Shown here in pieces: positions 35,408-44,300 of a stretch of 64,000 nt of DNA (position 1 is its first letter; every line of letters begins with the position of its first letter). The position numbers and the translations under genes were made by a program. The notes below the pieces were generated by a model. That model worked only from the letters and a program-made list of their open reading frames with translations. It was not told where the DNA came from and did no database searches. Source of the DNA: Nocardia sp. alder85J (GTDB lineage Bacteria > Actinomycetota > Actinomycetes > Mycobacteriales > Mycobacteriaceae); assembly GCF_020176955.2 (NCBI RefSeq), contig NZ_JAIUCZ020000010.1:186001-250000 (forward strand), read 5' to 3'.

Positions 35408-37156
35408 ATGACCAACGAACGGCGACCGAACGAACGCCTCGGCGAACTCGGCCCGGTGCAGCGGGCCGCGGCGTGGGACAGGTTGGGCAAGAACCACTTC
35501 GACGTGATCGTGATCGGTGCGGGGGTGGTCGGGGCAGGGATCGCCCTGGACGCGGCGACGCGCGGTCTCGAGGTCGCGCTGGTGGAGGCGCGGGATCTGG
35601 CCTCGGGCACGTCCAGCCGGTCCTCGAAGATGTTCCACGGCGGCCTGCGTTACCTGGAGCAGCTGGAATTCGGGCTGGTGCGGGAGGCGCTGCACGAGCG
35701 CGAGCTGAGCCTGACCACCCTGGCGCCGCATCTGGTGAAACCGCTGCGATTCCTCTACCCGCTGACCCATCGCGGCTGGGAACGGCCCTACGTGGCCGCC
35801 GGCCTGGTGCTGTACGACACCATGGGTGGTGCGAAATCCGTTGCCGGACAGCACCACCTGACCCGCTCCGGTGCGCTGCGGCTGGCCCCGGGGCTGCGCC
35901 GCGACGCGCTGATCGGCGGCGTCACCTACTACGACACGGTCGTCGACGACGCCCGGCACACCATGAACGTGGCCCGCACCGCCGCGCAGTACGGCGCGGT
36001 GATCCGCACCTCCACCCAGGTCGTCGGCTTCCTGCGCGAGGCCGACCGGGTGATCGGCGTGAAGGTGCGCGACAGCGAGGACGGCCGCACCACCGAGGTG
36101 CGCGGTCACGTCGTGATCAACGCCACCGGCGTGTGGACCGACGAGATCCACGCGCTGTCGCAGCAGCGCGGCCGCTTCCATGTGCGCGCCTCCAAAGGCG
36201 TGCACATCGTGGTGCCGCGCGACCGCATCGCCAGCGACACCGCCCTGATCCTGCGCACCCCCACGTCGGTGCTGTTCGTGATCCCGTGGGGTAGCAGCCA
36301 CTGGATCGTCGGCACCACCGACACCGACTGGAACCTCGACCTGGCCCATCCGGCCGCCACCAAGGCCGATATCGACTACCTGCTGGACCGGGTCAACGAG
36401 GTGCTGGTGACCCCGCTGACCCACGCCGACATCCACGGCGTCTACGCCGGGCTGCGGCCGCTGCTGGCCGGGGAGAACGACGAGACCTCGAAGCTGTCGC
36501 GGGAGCACGCGGTCGCCCGCATCGCCCCCGGCCTGGTGGCCATCGCCGGCGGCAAGTACACCACCTACCGGGTGATGGCCTACGACGCGGTCGACGCTGC
36601 AGCACAGGACATTCCGCAACGGGTACCGCCCACCATCACCGAGAAGGTGCCGCTGCTGGGCGCCGACGGCTACTTCGCCCTGCTCAACCAGACCCCGCAT
36701 CTGGCCGAGGCGTACGGCATCCACCCCTACCGGATCGAGCACCTGCTCAACCGGTACGGCGCGCTGATCACCCACGTGCTCGACCTGGCCGCGGGCAAAC
36801 CCGAACTGCTGCAACCGATCACGGACGCACCCAGCTACCTGCGCGCCGAGGCGGTGTACGCCGCGGCGGCCGAGGGCGCCCTGCACCTGGACGACATCCT
36901 GGCCCGCCGCACCCGGATCTCCATCGAGTACTCGCACCGCGGCGTGGCCTGTGCCGAGGAGGTCGCCCGCCTGGTGGCGCCCGTGCTGGGCTGGGAGGAA
37001 TCGGAGATCCAGCGCGAGATCGTCACCTACGCCGCCCGGGTCGACGCCGAGATCCGATCCCAGACCCAGCCCGACGACATCTCGGCCGACGCACTGCGGG
37101 TAGCCGCCCCCGAACCCCGCCCGGAGATCCTGGAACCGGTGCAACTGGAAGGCTGA
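35408..37156 (+). CDS. glpD: FAD-dependent glycerol-3-phosphate dehydrogenase
   Basis: 582 residues. Oxidises glycerol 3-phosphate to dihydroxyacetone phosphate and passes electrons to quinone at the membrane. FAD motif VIVIGAGVVGAGIALDAATR, then SGTSSRSSKMFHGGLRYLEQ and the IVGTTDTDW and GGKYTTYRVM blocks typical of GlpD; a C-terminal helical domain follows. AAGGAG precedes ATG 35408. The 266-bp divergent region with glpK is the likely site of shared control; no clear operator was seen. Confidence 0.95.
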   Translation: MTNERRPNERLGELGPVQRAAAWDRLGKNHFDVIVIGAGVVGAGIALDAATRGLEVALVEARDLASGTSSRSSKMFHGGLRYLEQLEFGLVREALHERELSLTTLAPHLVKPLRFLYPLTHRGWERPYVAAGLVLYDTMGGAKSVAGQHHLTRSGALRLAPGLRRDALIGGVTYYDTVVDDARHTMNVARTAAQYGAVIRTSTQVVGFLREADRVIGVKVRDSEDGRTTEVRGHVVINATGVWTDEIHALSQQRGRFHVRASKGVHIVVPRDRIASDTALILRTPTSVLFVIPWGSSHWIVGTTDTDWNLDLAHPAATKADIDYLLDRVNEVLVTPLTHADIHGVYAGLRPLLAGENDETSKLSREHAVARIAPGLVAIAGGKYTTYRVMAYDAVDAAAQDIPQRVPPTITEKVPLLGADGYFALLNQTPHLAEAYGIHPYRIEHLLNRYGALITHVLDLAAGKPELLQPITDAPSYLRAEAVYAAAAEGALHLDDILARRTRISIEYSHRGVACAEEVARLVAPVLGWEESEIQREIVTYAARVDAEIRSQTQPDDISADALRVAAPEPRPEILEPVQLEG

Positions 37157-37200
37157 GGTCGCTGTAAGCCCGAGATCGCCGCAAGGCCAGGCCCCGCGGC

Positions 37201-37206
37201 TAGGGT
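37201..37206 (+). promoter_or_regulatory. -10 hexamer of a probable leaderless SRPBCC-gene transcript
   Basis: TAGGGT ends exactly 6 bases before ATG 37213. Confidence 0.55.
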
Positions 37207-37212
37207 GAGGCC

Positions 37213-37650
37213 ATGACGATCGCCCCCACGCTGCACCTCGATGTGGCCATCGACCGTCCGTTCGCCGAGGTCGCGGCCTACCTGGCCGACCCGTCGAACT
37301 TCCCGGCCTGGGCCACCGGCCTGTCCTCCGGCCTCGAGCCCGCCTCGGCCGACAGCGGGGCCGAGCCCGGCGAGTGGCTGGCCGCCGCGCCGGAGGGCCG
37401 CGCCTTCGTACGATTCAGTCCCGCCAACGATTTCGGCATCGCCGACCACCGCGTCCGCTTCCCGGACGGCATCGTCGTCGACATCCCGCTGCGCGCCCTC
37501 CCGAACGGCACGGGCACCACCGTGGTCCTCACCCTGTTCCGGCAGCCGGACATGGACGACGAACGATTCGCCGCCGACGCCGAGTGGGTGCGCCGCGACC
37601 TGTCGGCCCTGCGGACGCTGCTGGCGACTGAGCAGGTGCCCGCTGCTTGA
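37213..37650 (+). CDS. SRPBCC (START/polyketide cyclase-like) family protein
   Basis: 145 residues with the SRPBCC layout: a first strand (LHLDVAIDRPFAEVAAYLAD), then PSNFPAWATGLSSG, central strands and a long C-terminal helix (FAADAEWVRRDLSALRTLL). Such proteins bind hydrophobic ligands in a cavity; no catalytic residues are predictable. The TGA stop at 37648-37650 is followed in the same frame by 65 further sense codons with coding-like composition (see the next entry). Confidence 0.75.
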   Translation: MTIAPTLHLDVAIDRPFAEVAAYLADPSNFPAWATGLSSGLEPASADSGAEPGEWLAAAPEGRAFVRFSPANDFGIADHRVRFPDGIVVDIPLRALPNGTGTTVVLTLFRQPDMDDERFAADAEWVRRDLSALRTLLATEQVPAA

Positions 37651-37848
37651 AACTCACCCACCCCTGACGGATATCCGGACGACTGCCGCAACCAGGGCTT
37701 CCTCTCGGACCACGGCGAACTGTGCGTCTCGATCTTCCGGCACGACGGCCATACCCACGTCGCCTTCGAAAGCTACGCCCACCACAACCACCAGCGGCTC
37801 GGCCGGGATGCGGTCCGGCCGCGCCGCGTGGTGCATGCCGACGACTAA
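37651..37848 (+). pseudogene. in-frame coding remnant between the SRPBCC gene and nei
   Basis: After the SRPBCC stop the same frame stays open for 65 codons to TAA 37846-37848. The peptide is non-repetitive and protein-like (GYPDDCRNQGFLSDHG, ELCVSIFRHDGHTHVAFE, SYAHHNHQRLGRD), and nearly all third positions are G or C as in real genes. It has no ATG, GTG or TTG start. Its stop overlaps the nei stop (TAG at 37847-37845) tail to tail, as intact genes do. It is therefore best read as the 3' end of a lost gene, or as a readthrough extension. The parent family was not recognised. Confidence 0.55.
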
Positions 37849-38612
37849 CTGCCGCCGAGAGGCTGGCAGCGCGGGCAGAAGTAGATGCCGCGCTCGGCCC
37901 GCTCGACATGGTCGTCGGCCAGCAGGTGCACGACCATGCCCGCGCCGCAGCGGCGGCACGGTTGCCGCCGGCGGCCGTAAGCCAGTGCCCGCCACGGCGG
38001 TTCGTGTGCCGCCTTCGTGAGCACCCGATGCGCCTCGTCGACCAGGCCGGGCAGATCCGGCACCTCGCCGACCGGGGTGGCCGGATGTACGCGCCGCAGG
38101 TAGCAGATCTCGCTGCGATAGATGTTGCCGATGCCCGCCAGGTTGCGCTGCTCCAGCAATGCGAGTCCGATCGGCCGCTCCGGCTGTGCGCTCAACCGCC
38201 GAACCGCTTCCGCCGCATCCCAATTCGGCCCCAGCAGATCCGGCCCGAGATGATCGGTGGCGGTGTGCTCGTCCGCCGGCGGCAGCACCTCCACCAGCCC
38301 GAGCGAGAACCCCACCGCCTCCGCACCCGGCACGCCGAGCACCAGCCGGGCGGTGAACGCCGGCTTGGTCCAGCGTTGCCCGCCCGAATACACCCGCCAC
38401 ACCCCTTCCATCTTCAGATGGGTGTGGATGCTGGCCCGCGCGGTCCGGACGAACAGATGTTTCCCGTAGCTGCCGACACTCTCGACCACCTCGCCACGCA
38501 GGTCCAGCGTGGCGTAGCGCGGCACCCGGAAGTCGGTGCGGACCAGCTCCCGTCCGGCCAGCGCCGCCCGCAACCGCGCCGCCGCCAGGTAGACGGTGTC
38601 ACCCTCGGGCAT
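37845..38612 (-). CDS. nei: DNA glycosylase/AP lyase, endonuclease VIII type
   Basis: 255 residues of the Fpg/Nei family that excises oxidised bases. The protein begins MPEGDT, giving catalytic Pro2 and Glu3; LEQRNLAGIGNIYRSEICY is the helix-two-turn-helix, and CRRCGAGMVVHLL ... FCPRC is the C4 zinc finger. ATG 38612 is followed immediately by Pro2, which fixes the start. TACCGT lies 6 bases before it on the minus strand. It matches mycobacterial nei by position next to lhr. Confidence 0.93.
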   Translation of the reverse strand: MPEGDTVYLAAARLRAALAGRELVRTDFRVPRYATLDLRGEVVESVGSYGKHLFVRTARASIHTHLKMEGVWRVYSGGQRWTKPAFTARLVLGVPGAEAVGFSLGLVEVLPPADEHTATDHLGPDLLGPNWDAAEAVRRLSAQPERPIGLALLEQRNLAGIGNIYRSEICYLRRVHPATPVGEVPDLPGLVDEAHRVLTKAAHEPPWRALAYGRRRQPCRRCGAGMVVHLLADDHVERAERGIYFCPRCQPLGGS

Positions 38613-38915
38613 ACGCCGACGGTAGCACCGGCCCCCGACACCACCGGGTTGCGCATCGGAGCCCGGCATCGCTGGGGCGCGCGCCGAAGCGTGGTCTCTT
38701 GTGGTCGCCGACGCCGGCCGCCGGGGATGCTCCGGTGGTGGTTCGGCCTGGTGCGCCGGTGCGGACGGGCGGATGCCGCCGCGTTCGGACCTGCGAGGTG
38801 GGAGCGATTCGGGAGACCGGTCGGCCGGATCGGAGCCGGTGAAGGTGGACGGCGGCACGCCTGCGCTGCGGGTGCGTAGTGATCGGGCCCGCCGGCCGGG
38901 GTCGCGGCGACGCTC
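38613..38915. other. intergenic region between the monooxygenase and nei
   Basis: 303 bp of GC-rich sequence holding the nei promoter at its left end. No further gene, repeat or strong hairpin was recognised. Confidence 0.35.
38619..38624 (-). promoter_or_regulatory. -10 hexamer of a probable leaderless nei transcript
   Basis: TACCGT on the minus strand, then six bases (CGGCGT) and ATG 38612. Confidence 0.6.
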
Positions 38916-40505
38916 TCAGCCGGCGGGGTGGGTGGCGGCCGCGGATACCCGGGTCAGGGCCGCTGTCAGGGCGCCGGTGGGATCGCTGGGTGCGGTCGTC
39001 GTGCGCCAGGCGATGTAGCCGTCCGGGCGGATCAGGGTGGCGCCGCCGTCCCCGGTGTTGTAGTAGCGCCGGAAGTCTTGCAGGTCAACCGGTTTCGTGT
39101 CGGCACCGATGTGCCGGAAGGTCAATTGCACACCGAGTCCGGCGGCCGCGTGGGTGGCGGCGCCGGCCCAGCGCGGGTCCTCGGCCAGCAGCACCCAGCC
39201 GTGCTGGAACAGATCCAGCAGGGAGAGTTCGCCGTCGGCGGTGTGCACTCGGACGTGGGGTGCGCGGGTGCCGGGTTGGCCGGCCCACTGTTCGGGGCGC
39301 TGGGCGGCGGGGAGGTCCGGGCCCGCGTCCAGGACCGCGGCGGAGCGGTAGAGCTGGCCGAGTTCCATGGCGTCGTCGTCGATGATCGCCGCGCGTGGCG
39401 CGTCGGTGGTGAGGTGGGCCTTGTAGTCGGCGCGGGCGAAGATCTGCTCGTGGCGCAGCAGCGCGATGGGGCGGCGTTCCGGCTCGTAGGTGTCGAGCAG
39501 GGCCGGGGTCGAGCGCCCGGCCAGCACCTCGGCCAGTTTCCAGGCCAGGTTGTGCGCGTCCTCGATACCGGTGTTGGCGCCGTAGCCGCCGCGGTTGGGC
39601 GGCAACTGGTGTGCGGCGTCGCCGGCCAGGAAGATCCGGCCGTCCCGGAAGCGGTCCGCGATGCGTGCGGCCAGTTCCCAGCGGCCGGTGGTGAGCAGCT
39701 CGATGTCGAGGTCCGTGCGGCCGATCGCCTTGTCGATCAGGGTGCGCCAGGTGGCCTCGTCGCGATCGTGGTCGCCGGGCACCATCAGCACCCAGCGGCC
39801 GTCGGAGTAGGTGGTCAGGAAGCCCTGGAGATCCGGGCCGTCGATCTCGAACTGCACGATGCCGTCGGCGAGGTACTGCTCCAGATCGGCGCGGAACAGC
39901 ACGCTGCGCTGCACCGACAGCAGCCCCTGCCCGCTGCGGCCGATGCCCAGCGCCTCGCGGATCGGGCTGCGGGCGCCGTCGGCGGCGACGGCGTACCGCG
40001 CGCGGATCCGGTATTCGTGCCCGTCGGTGCGGCGGACGGTCGCGGTCACGCCGTCGGCGTCCGGTACCAGGTCCAGCACGGTGGCGCCCTCGCGCAGGTC
40101 CGCGCCGAGCCGCACCGCGTGCGCGCGGAGCACCGGCTCCAGCCGATCCTGCGCGACCGCGATCGCCCTGGCCGGGGAGTATTCGAGTTCCGGCCGGTCC
40201 GTGGGCGGCGACCAGGGATATTCGGTGATCCGCCGCCCGGTCAGGCTCTCGACCCGGGCGCGGCGCGGGGGCTTGCTCTCACCCGGGAGCGCCGGGATGT
40301 CCGCGTCCAGGCCCACCGCCCGGAACAGCTCCAGGGTGCGGGTGGTGTAGCCGAGCGCCCGCGGATGCGTGGCACTGCCGACATGCTTCTCCACCACCAC
40401 GACCGGCACACCGTGCCAGGCCAGGAACACCGCGGCGGACAGCCCCACCAGGCTGCCGCCGACGATCAGTACCGAGGTCGTCTCGAGGTCGTTCGTCGAG
40501 GTCAT
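38916..40505 (-). CDS. FAD-dependent aromatic monooxygenase (class A flavoprotein hydroxylase)
   Basis: 529 residues. The N-terminal FAD site is VLIVGGSLVGLSAAVFLAW with Glu at the end of strand 2; a DG-type motif occurs in YAVAADGARSPIREALG, and the second FAD motif is FLAGDAAHQLPPNRGGYG. A thioredoxin-like C-terminal domain (~400-529) is typical of the polyketide and phenol hydroxylase group. ATG 40505 was chosen from the conserved N terminus. It is divergent from a TetR gene with AT-rich repeats between them, so it is probably an inducible detoxification or catabolic enzyme. Confidence 0.85.
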   Translation of the reverse strand: MTSTNDLETTSVLIVGGSLVGLSAAVFLAWHGVPVVVVEKHVGSATHPRALGYTTRTLELFRAVGLDADIPALPGESKPPRRARVESLTGRRITEYPWSPPTDRPELEYSPARAIAVAQDRLEPVLRAHAVRLGADLREGATVLDLVPDADGVTATVRRTDGHEYRIRARYAVAADGARSPIREALGIGRSGQGLLSVQRSVLFRADLEQYLADGIVQFEIDGPDLQGFLTTYSDGRWVLMVPGDHDRDEATWRTLIDKAIGRTDLDIELLTTGRWELAARIADRFRDGRIFLAGDAAHQLPPNRGGYGANTGIEDAHNLAWKLAEVLAGRSTPALLDTYEPERRPIALLRHEQIFARADYKAHLTTDAPRAAIIDDDAMELGQLYRSAAVLDAGPDLPAAQRPEQWAGQPGTRAPHVRVHTADGELSLLDLFQHGWVLLAEDPRWAGAATHAAAGLGVQLTFRHIGADTKPVDLQDFRRYYNTGDGGATLIRPDGYIAWRTTTAPSDPTGALTAALTRVSAAATHPAG

Positions 40506-40580
40506 CGCGATCACGTCCGTTCCGTCGAAGCCGTGTTGCACGGCTGGGCGCCGTAGTGCGCCCGCTTCGAGAAAACCATG

Positions 40581-40639
40581 ACTCGGTAAAAAAGACAACT
40601 CAGTAAAGAAATTTTCTTGGTTAAGAAATATGCTATGCT
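40581..40639. promoter_or_regulatory. AT-rich control region between the monooxygenase and TetR genes
   Basis: Direct repeats ACTCGGTAAA (40581-40590) and ACTCAGTAAA (40598-40607), a 13-bp palindrome AAGAAATTTTCTT (40606-40618), a second TTAAGAAA at 40621, and a -10-like TATGCT (40634-40639) seven bases before ATG 40647. The low GC contrasts with the surroundings. It is the probable operator and promoter for both divergent genes. Confidence 0.6.
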
Positions 40640-40646
40640 GCGGCCC

Positions 40647-41267
40647 ATGACCACCCCGACCATGGGCCGCCGGGAGCGCAAGAACGCCCAGACCCGCCGG
40701 GCGCTGTCCGAGGCCGCCGTGCGGCTGTTCCTGGAGAAGGGCTACGACCAGGTCAGCGTGAAGGAGATCGCCGACGCCGTGGATGTCTCGGTGCCGACGG
40801 TGTTCAAGCACGTCCCCGACGGTAAGGAGGCGCTGATGTTCGACGACGGCGTCGAGCGCCGCGAGAGCCTGCTCGCCGCCGTGCGCGACCGCCCACCGGG
40901 CCGATCGGTGATGGGCGCACTCCGTGAATTCATGTCCGGCCGTGGACCTTTCATCGCCGACCCACCCCCGGAACTCCGGGCGCGCACCGCCTTGATCATG
41001 AACACCCCCGCGCTGCGCGACTATTCGCGCAAGCTCTGGATCCGCTGCGAGGCCGACCTCGCCGCGGCGATCGCCACCGAACTCGGCCGCCCGGCCGACG
41101 ATGTCACCGCCCGCGCGGCCGCCCGCTACGTGCTGGAGATCCCCGAATTCGCCGGCGCCCAGCCCGACCCCCGCCCCGCCCTCACCGCCGTCTTCGACCT
41201 GCTCGAACACGGACTTCCCCCGAGTCATGCTGCGGCAGAGGGTGGTTCGCCTCGTTCAGCGCAGTAG
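40647..41267 (+). CDS. TetR-family regulator divergent from the flavin monooxygenase
   Basis: 206 residues from ATG 40647; upstream alternative starts at 40617 and 40635 lie in the AT-rich control region. Helix-turn-helix: KNAQTRRALSEAAVRLFLEK, SVKEIADAVDVSVPTVFKHV. The C-terminal domain is helical, ligand-binding, of unknown specificity. Probably represses the adjacent monooxygenase and itself through the repeats at 40581-40618. The 99 bp to the lhr stop contain no further gene. Confidence 0.87.
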   Translation: MTTPTMGRRERKNAQTRRALSEAAVRLFLEKGYDQVSVKEIADAVDVSVPTVFKHVPDGKEALMFDDGVERRESLLAAVRDRPPGRSVMGALREFMSGRGPFIADPPPELRARTALIMNTPALRDYSRKLWIRCEADLAAAIATELGRPADDVTARAAARYVLEIPEFAGAQPDPRPALTAVFDLLEHGLPPSHAAAEGGSPRSAQ

Positions 41268-41366
41268 TGGCTGCTGTGGCGACTTCCCGCTCCCGCTCGC
41301 CGGTGGCTGCTGCATCGACGGGTTCGCCGGCCGGCGCGGCACGAGAATGCGCACGTTGTGGGCTCG

Positions 41367-44300
41367 TCACGGCCGGCCGCGCAGACGCAGGCCGCGTGGG
41401 GTGGCGGCGAAACCGGCGGCGGTGAGCAGCGGGGCGAACGAGCTGCCGTGGACGGATTCGCCGTCGATGCGGTCGATGACCAGCGAGTCGACGCGGCGGT
41501 CGTGGACCAGGGCGGCGACGGCGGTGGCGGCGTCGGTGCGGGCCTGCTCGTCCTCGGTGAAGGTGAGCAGGGTTTTGCCGCCGCGTTCCAGGTAGAGGGT
41601 CAGTTCGCCGCCGACCAGGACGACGATCGCCCCGGCCTTGCGGCCGGGGCGGTGGCCCGCGGATTCGGAGGCGCCCTTCGGCCAGGGCAGGGCGGCGCCG
41701 TACGGGTTGGCCGGATCGCAGGCGGCCAGGGCGAGGACCGGCGCCGGGGCCTGCTCGGATCGTTCGGTGTCGAAAGAACGCAGCCGGTCGACCACGTCGG
41801 TGGTGGAGAACTGCGCGCCGCCCAGCGAATCCACGAAATAGCCGCGGCGGCATCGGCCGCGGTCCTCGAATTCCGTGAGTACCCGGTACATCAGGGCGAA
41901 GCCACCCGGGACGCCCTCGCTCTGCACCGGGCCGCGGGTGAGCACGCCGTAGCGTTCGAGCAACAGATCGGCGGTGGCGTGCGCGCGAATCGTGTTGTCC
42001 GCCAATCGTTCCGGGAGCAGAGACCAGCGGCCCGACGCTGTCGGGGGACCGGTGCGGGTCGGCATGGTGGCGCGGGGCAGATAGGCCCGGCCGCGTGGGG
42101 CGCGCCGGGGTGCGCGGTGGGCGGTGGTACTGCGGGTGGTGCCGGACAGCAGGGCCCGGACCGGCGCGAAGGTGTCGCCGGATACGTATCCGGCCCAGAC
42201 CAGCTCCCACAGCGCGGCCGCCACCGCGGTGTCGTCGAGTACTCCGGTCGCATCGGACAACTGCCGGAAGAAGTAGGCTCCCGCCGACATCGGCACGACC
42301 TGCCGCCCGCCGCCTGTCGCCACGGTCCGGTCCGGGTCCGGATTCGCATCCGGCGGGTGCATCGGACCTTCCGGGACGACGGTGGCGCCCAGCGCCAGCA
42401 GCAGGGCGAGGTGGAGTTCGGTGAAGTCGAGGTCGTCCGGCGGCGGCAGGGTGAACCCGGCCTGATCGGCCGGGTGCAGGGCGACCCAGCCGTCCTTGGC
42501 GGTGATCGACCCGTGCCCGGACCAGATCACCTCGCCGGTGGCGGTCAGCTCGTCGAGCATGGCGGGCGAGTAGTCGCGCACCCTGGCCGGCAGGATCAGC
42601 GATTCCCAGGCCGAGGCCGGAATCGGCACGCCCGCGAGCTGTTCCACCACCGCCGCGACACCGTCGACGCCGCGCAGCTCACCGGTGCCGATGTGCTGCC
42701 ACACCGGCAGGAACCGGGCCAGCGCCGCCGTCGGGACCGGCTCGACCTCCTTGCGGGCGGCGGCCAGCGAGCGTCGCCGCAGCCGCCGCAGCACCTGGGT
42801 GTCGCACCATTCGCCCCCGCTCGCCCCCGGCGTGAATTCTCCCTCCACCACCCGCTTCTCGGCCGCCAGCCGATGCAGCGCGGTGGCGGCGACCGCCGGG
42901 CCGAGCCCGAATCGCTGTGCCACCGCGACCGTCCCGAACGGGCCGTGCGTGCGGGCATACCGGCCGATCAGATCGCCGAGTGGGTCGGCGACCGGCTCGA
43001 TGAACGCCGCCGGGGTGCCGATCGGCAACGGCACCCCGAGCGCGTCGCGCAGCCGGGCCGCGTCCTCCACCGCGGCCCACCAGCGCCGGCCCGCGAACGA
43101 AACCTCCAGTGCCCGGCGGGCTCTGGACAATTCGTCGAACCACGGGCCCGGATCGCCGGTGCAGCGTAGCGCCGCCTCGCCCGCGGTGAGCGGGCCCAGC
43201 AGCCGCAGCAGGTCGGCGAGCCCTTCGGCATCGCGGGCCTGCCGCTCGGGAGTGAGCCGCTGCAACTCGTTCTCGGTGAGCTCCAGCACCGCCGGATCGA
43301 GCAGTTCCCGCAGTTCCACCCGCCCGAGCAGTTCGGCGAGCAATCCGGAGTCCAGCGACAGCGCGGCGGCCCGGCGTTCGGCCAGCGGGCTGTCGCCCTC
43401 GTACATGAACTGCCCGATGTAGTCGAACAGCAGCGAATTGGCGAATGGGGAGGGCGCGGCCGTCTCCACGGCCACCAGCCGTAACTTGCGGCGCGCGATA
43501 CCGACCAGCAACTCGCGCAAGGCCGGCAGGTCGTACACGTCCTGAAGGCACTCCCGCACCGTCTCCAGCAGCATCGGGAAGTCCGGGAACTTCCGTGCCA
43601 CATCGAGCAACTGCGCCGCGCGTTGCCGCTGCTGCCACAGCGGCGCCCGCCGCCCGGGATCGCGGCGGGGCAGCAGCAACGCGCGCGCCGCGCATTCCCG
43701 GAACCGCGAGGCGAACAGCGCCGAGGCGCCGACCTGTTCGGTGACGACCTCATCGATCTCGTCGGGTTCGAAGACGAACAGCTCCGGCCCCGGCGGCTCG
43801 TCGGTGGTATCCGGCAGCCGCACCACGATCCCGTCGTCGGCGGCGGTCGGCGCGGCATCCACCCCGAACCGCTCCCGCAACCGCGCCCCGACCGCCAGCG
43901 CCCACGGCGCGTGCACCGGCAACCCGTACGGCGAATGCAGCACCAGCCGCCAATCGCCCAACTCGTCCCGGAACCGCTCCACCACCAGCGTCCGATCGGT
44001 CGGCAACTGCCCCGTCGCCGCCTGCTGTTCCCGCAACAGCGCCACCAGATTGGCGGTGGCGAACGCGTCCAGCCCTGCCGCGCGAACAACCCGCTCCAAC
44101 GCGTCGAGCCCCGCAGCCCCGGCCTCCGCGGGAGTACCCGCGCGGGGGCGCTCTCGCTCCGGGGAACCATCATCGACCCCGGAGTCGCTGCCCTGCCTCG
44201 GAGCGGCGCTCGGCCCGGAACGGCTGCCCGTCGCCGGGCTGCGGCCCACTCCGGAACCTTTTCTCGTCGCCGAGGTCGGATTCGAACCCGGGCCGTTGCT

